A stretch of 33,542 nucleotides of DNA, taken from Pseudomonas caspiana. Its GTDB lineage: Bacteria; Pseudomonadota; Gammaproteobacteria; Pseudomonadales; Pseudomonadaceae. Every line of letters starts with the position of its first letter. Position 1 is the stretch's first letter. The stretch spans positions 1 to 33,542 of the forward strand of contig NZ_LOHF01000020.1 of assembly GCF_002158995.1 (NCBI RefSeq), given 5' to 3'. Position numbers and translations under genes: made by a program. The notes below the pieces were generated by a model that did not search any database, was not told the DNA's origin, and saw only the letters and a list, made by a program, of their open reading frames with translations. This document shows positions 32,631-33,542 of the stretch, piece after piece.

Positions 32631-33505
32631 GCAAGCCACTGAAAATCGTCGTCATCGGCCAGACCGGCCAGGTGTCCCAAGCCTTGCAGAAAACCCTGGC
32701 GGATCTTGGTGAAGTGATTGTCCTGGGCCGCGACAAACTGGACCTCAGCGACCAGATGGCCGATTTCGATCAGATCCAGGATTTAAAGCCAGACCTGCTC
32801 ATCAACGCCGCTGCCTATACCGCAGTAGATCAGGCGGAGGCTGACCAGAAAACAGCGCTCGCCGTTAACGCGATTGCCGTCGGAATGATTGCCGATCAGG
32901 CGAAAGAGCTGGGTATCCCGCTGATTCATTACTCAACGGACTACGTGTTCGACGGCAGCAAAGCCACGCCTTGGACCGAGCAGGACAAGCCCGCACCTTT
33001 GGGCGTTTATGGCGCCAGTAAGTGGGCCGGTGAACAGGCTATCGAGTACGTTGGCGGGCAGTATTTGATATTGCGCACCAGTTGGGTTTACTCGAACACG
33101 GGTCGTAACTTTCTGCTGACCATGCAACGGCTGTTGCAAGAGCGCGACTCGCTTAATGTTGTGTCCGATCAGGTGGGTGCGCCCACTTGGGCCGGGACCA
33201 TTGCGCAGAGCACGCGCCAGTTGATCGAACACTGGCGTGACGGGAAACCCGGCGCTTGGGGCACCTATCACCTGACTGCCAGCGGTGAAACTTCATGGTT
33301 TGGCTTCACTCAGGCCATTGCCGAGCAGTTAAGCGTACAAGGTAAGAAGTGCGCAGCACTGGAAGCGATTCCGTCCAGTGCCTACCCGACACCCGCCGCT
33401 CGCCCGCTCAACTCGCGACTCGACTGTAGCCTCCTCCAGCGCGAATGGGGCGTGCAACAGCCTGACTGGCACAGCGCATTACTGGAGTGCCTGGCTGAGC
33501 AGTAG
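32627..33505 (+). CDS. rmlD: dTDP-4-dehydrorhamnose reductase
   Basis: A 292-residue SDR enzyme for the last step to dTDP-L-rhamnose, using NADPH. The N-terminal GQTGQVSQ is the nucleotide-binding loop. YSTDYVFDG and Tyr128-x3-Lys132 (YGASKWAGE) are at the positions known for the family, and LRTSWVYSNTGRNFL and the VSDQVGAPTW substrate region are conserved. It is the last gene of the overlapping rmlBACD operon. The intergenic tail after it begins a REP-like element at the window edge. Confidence 0.97.
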   Translation: MSKPLKIVVIGQTGQVSQALQKTLADLGEVIVLGRDKLDLSDQMADFDQIQDLKPDLLINAAAYTAVDQAEADQKTALAVNAIAVGMIADQAKELGIPLIHYSTDYVFDGSKATPWTEQDKPAPLGVYGASKWAGEQAIEYVGGQYLILRTSWVYSNTGRNFLLTMQRLLQERDSLNVVSDQVGAPTWAGTIAQSTRQLIEHWRDGKPGAWGTYHLTASGETSWFGFTQAIAEQLSVQGKKCAALEAIPSSAYPTPAARPLNSRLDCSLLQREWGVQQPDWHSALLECLAEQ

Positions 33506-33533
33506 TTCTGCACTATTCGGGACCTTACCGAAA

Positions 33534-33542
33534 CTGTAGGAG
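33534..33542. repeat. Left end of a probable REP/REPIN cut by the window edge
   Basis: The final nine bases, CTGTAGGAG, are the outer end of the REP arms seen at 22542 and 26821. The element is cut off by the end of the window. Confidence 0.45.

Overview
The window looks like a chromosomal segment of a fluorescent or plant-associated Pseudomonas. The support is the CAP, OprD and AguA proteins, the MDR reductase/XapX pair, an rml cluster, a DUF3077/DUF6124-type small gene and REP/REPIN elements built on 'gagctgcc' and 'gtgagcttgctcgcgat' arms. I assign genus only, from gene families and repeats; species is not supported.

Layout. (1) 1-1250: a mostly non-coding start containing a strongly folded leader RNA in front of a small Pseudomonas-specific gene. 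(2) 1296-2147: a secreted CAP-domain protein. (3) 2271-16783, all on the minus strand: a two-partner-secretion / contact-dependent inhibition (CDI) locus. It is cdiB, then a 2776-residue cdiA, then a cdiI abutting the cdiA stop codon. Downstream is a trail of orphan toxin and immunity pieces: an unassigned 156-residue putative immunity gene, a 149-codon orphan CdiA-CT without its own start, a 174-residue putative immunity gene, a SUKH (SMI1/KNR4) immunity gene, a DUF6985-like gene and a polytopic membrane protein. Two copies of a 193-bp sequence sit at module junctions. The trail appears more AT-rich than its flanks, as expected of a transferred, recombining cassette array. (4) 17164-17744: a higBA toxin-antitoxin pair with a palindromic operator and its own terminator. 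(5) 17966-21044: a DapA-family aldolase and an Aer-type PAS chemoreceptor. (6) 21254-23504: an MDR quinone reductase, a XapX protein and an AraC regulator. (7) 23591-24877: an OprD-family porin. (8) 25534-29877: agmatine deiminase and a 970-residue kinase/aminotransferase fusion, an amine/amino-acid catabolic neighbourhood. (9) 30131-33505: an rml operon in the order B-A-C-D making dTDP-L-rhamnose, with every junction overlapping.

How the parts work together. CdiB is the outer-membrane transporter that exports CdiA. CdiA carries a TPS domain, FHA repeats, a candidate receptor-binding segment and a C-terminal toxin, and the adjacent immunity gene protects the producer. The downstream orphan modules fit retired or reserve toxin/immunity specificities. 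The most interesting parts of the window are this layered module array with its duplicated junction sequence, and the structured leader upstream of the DUF3077/DUF6124 gene, which has two competing partners for the same 5' segment and a 40-codon ORF running through it.
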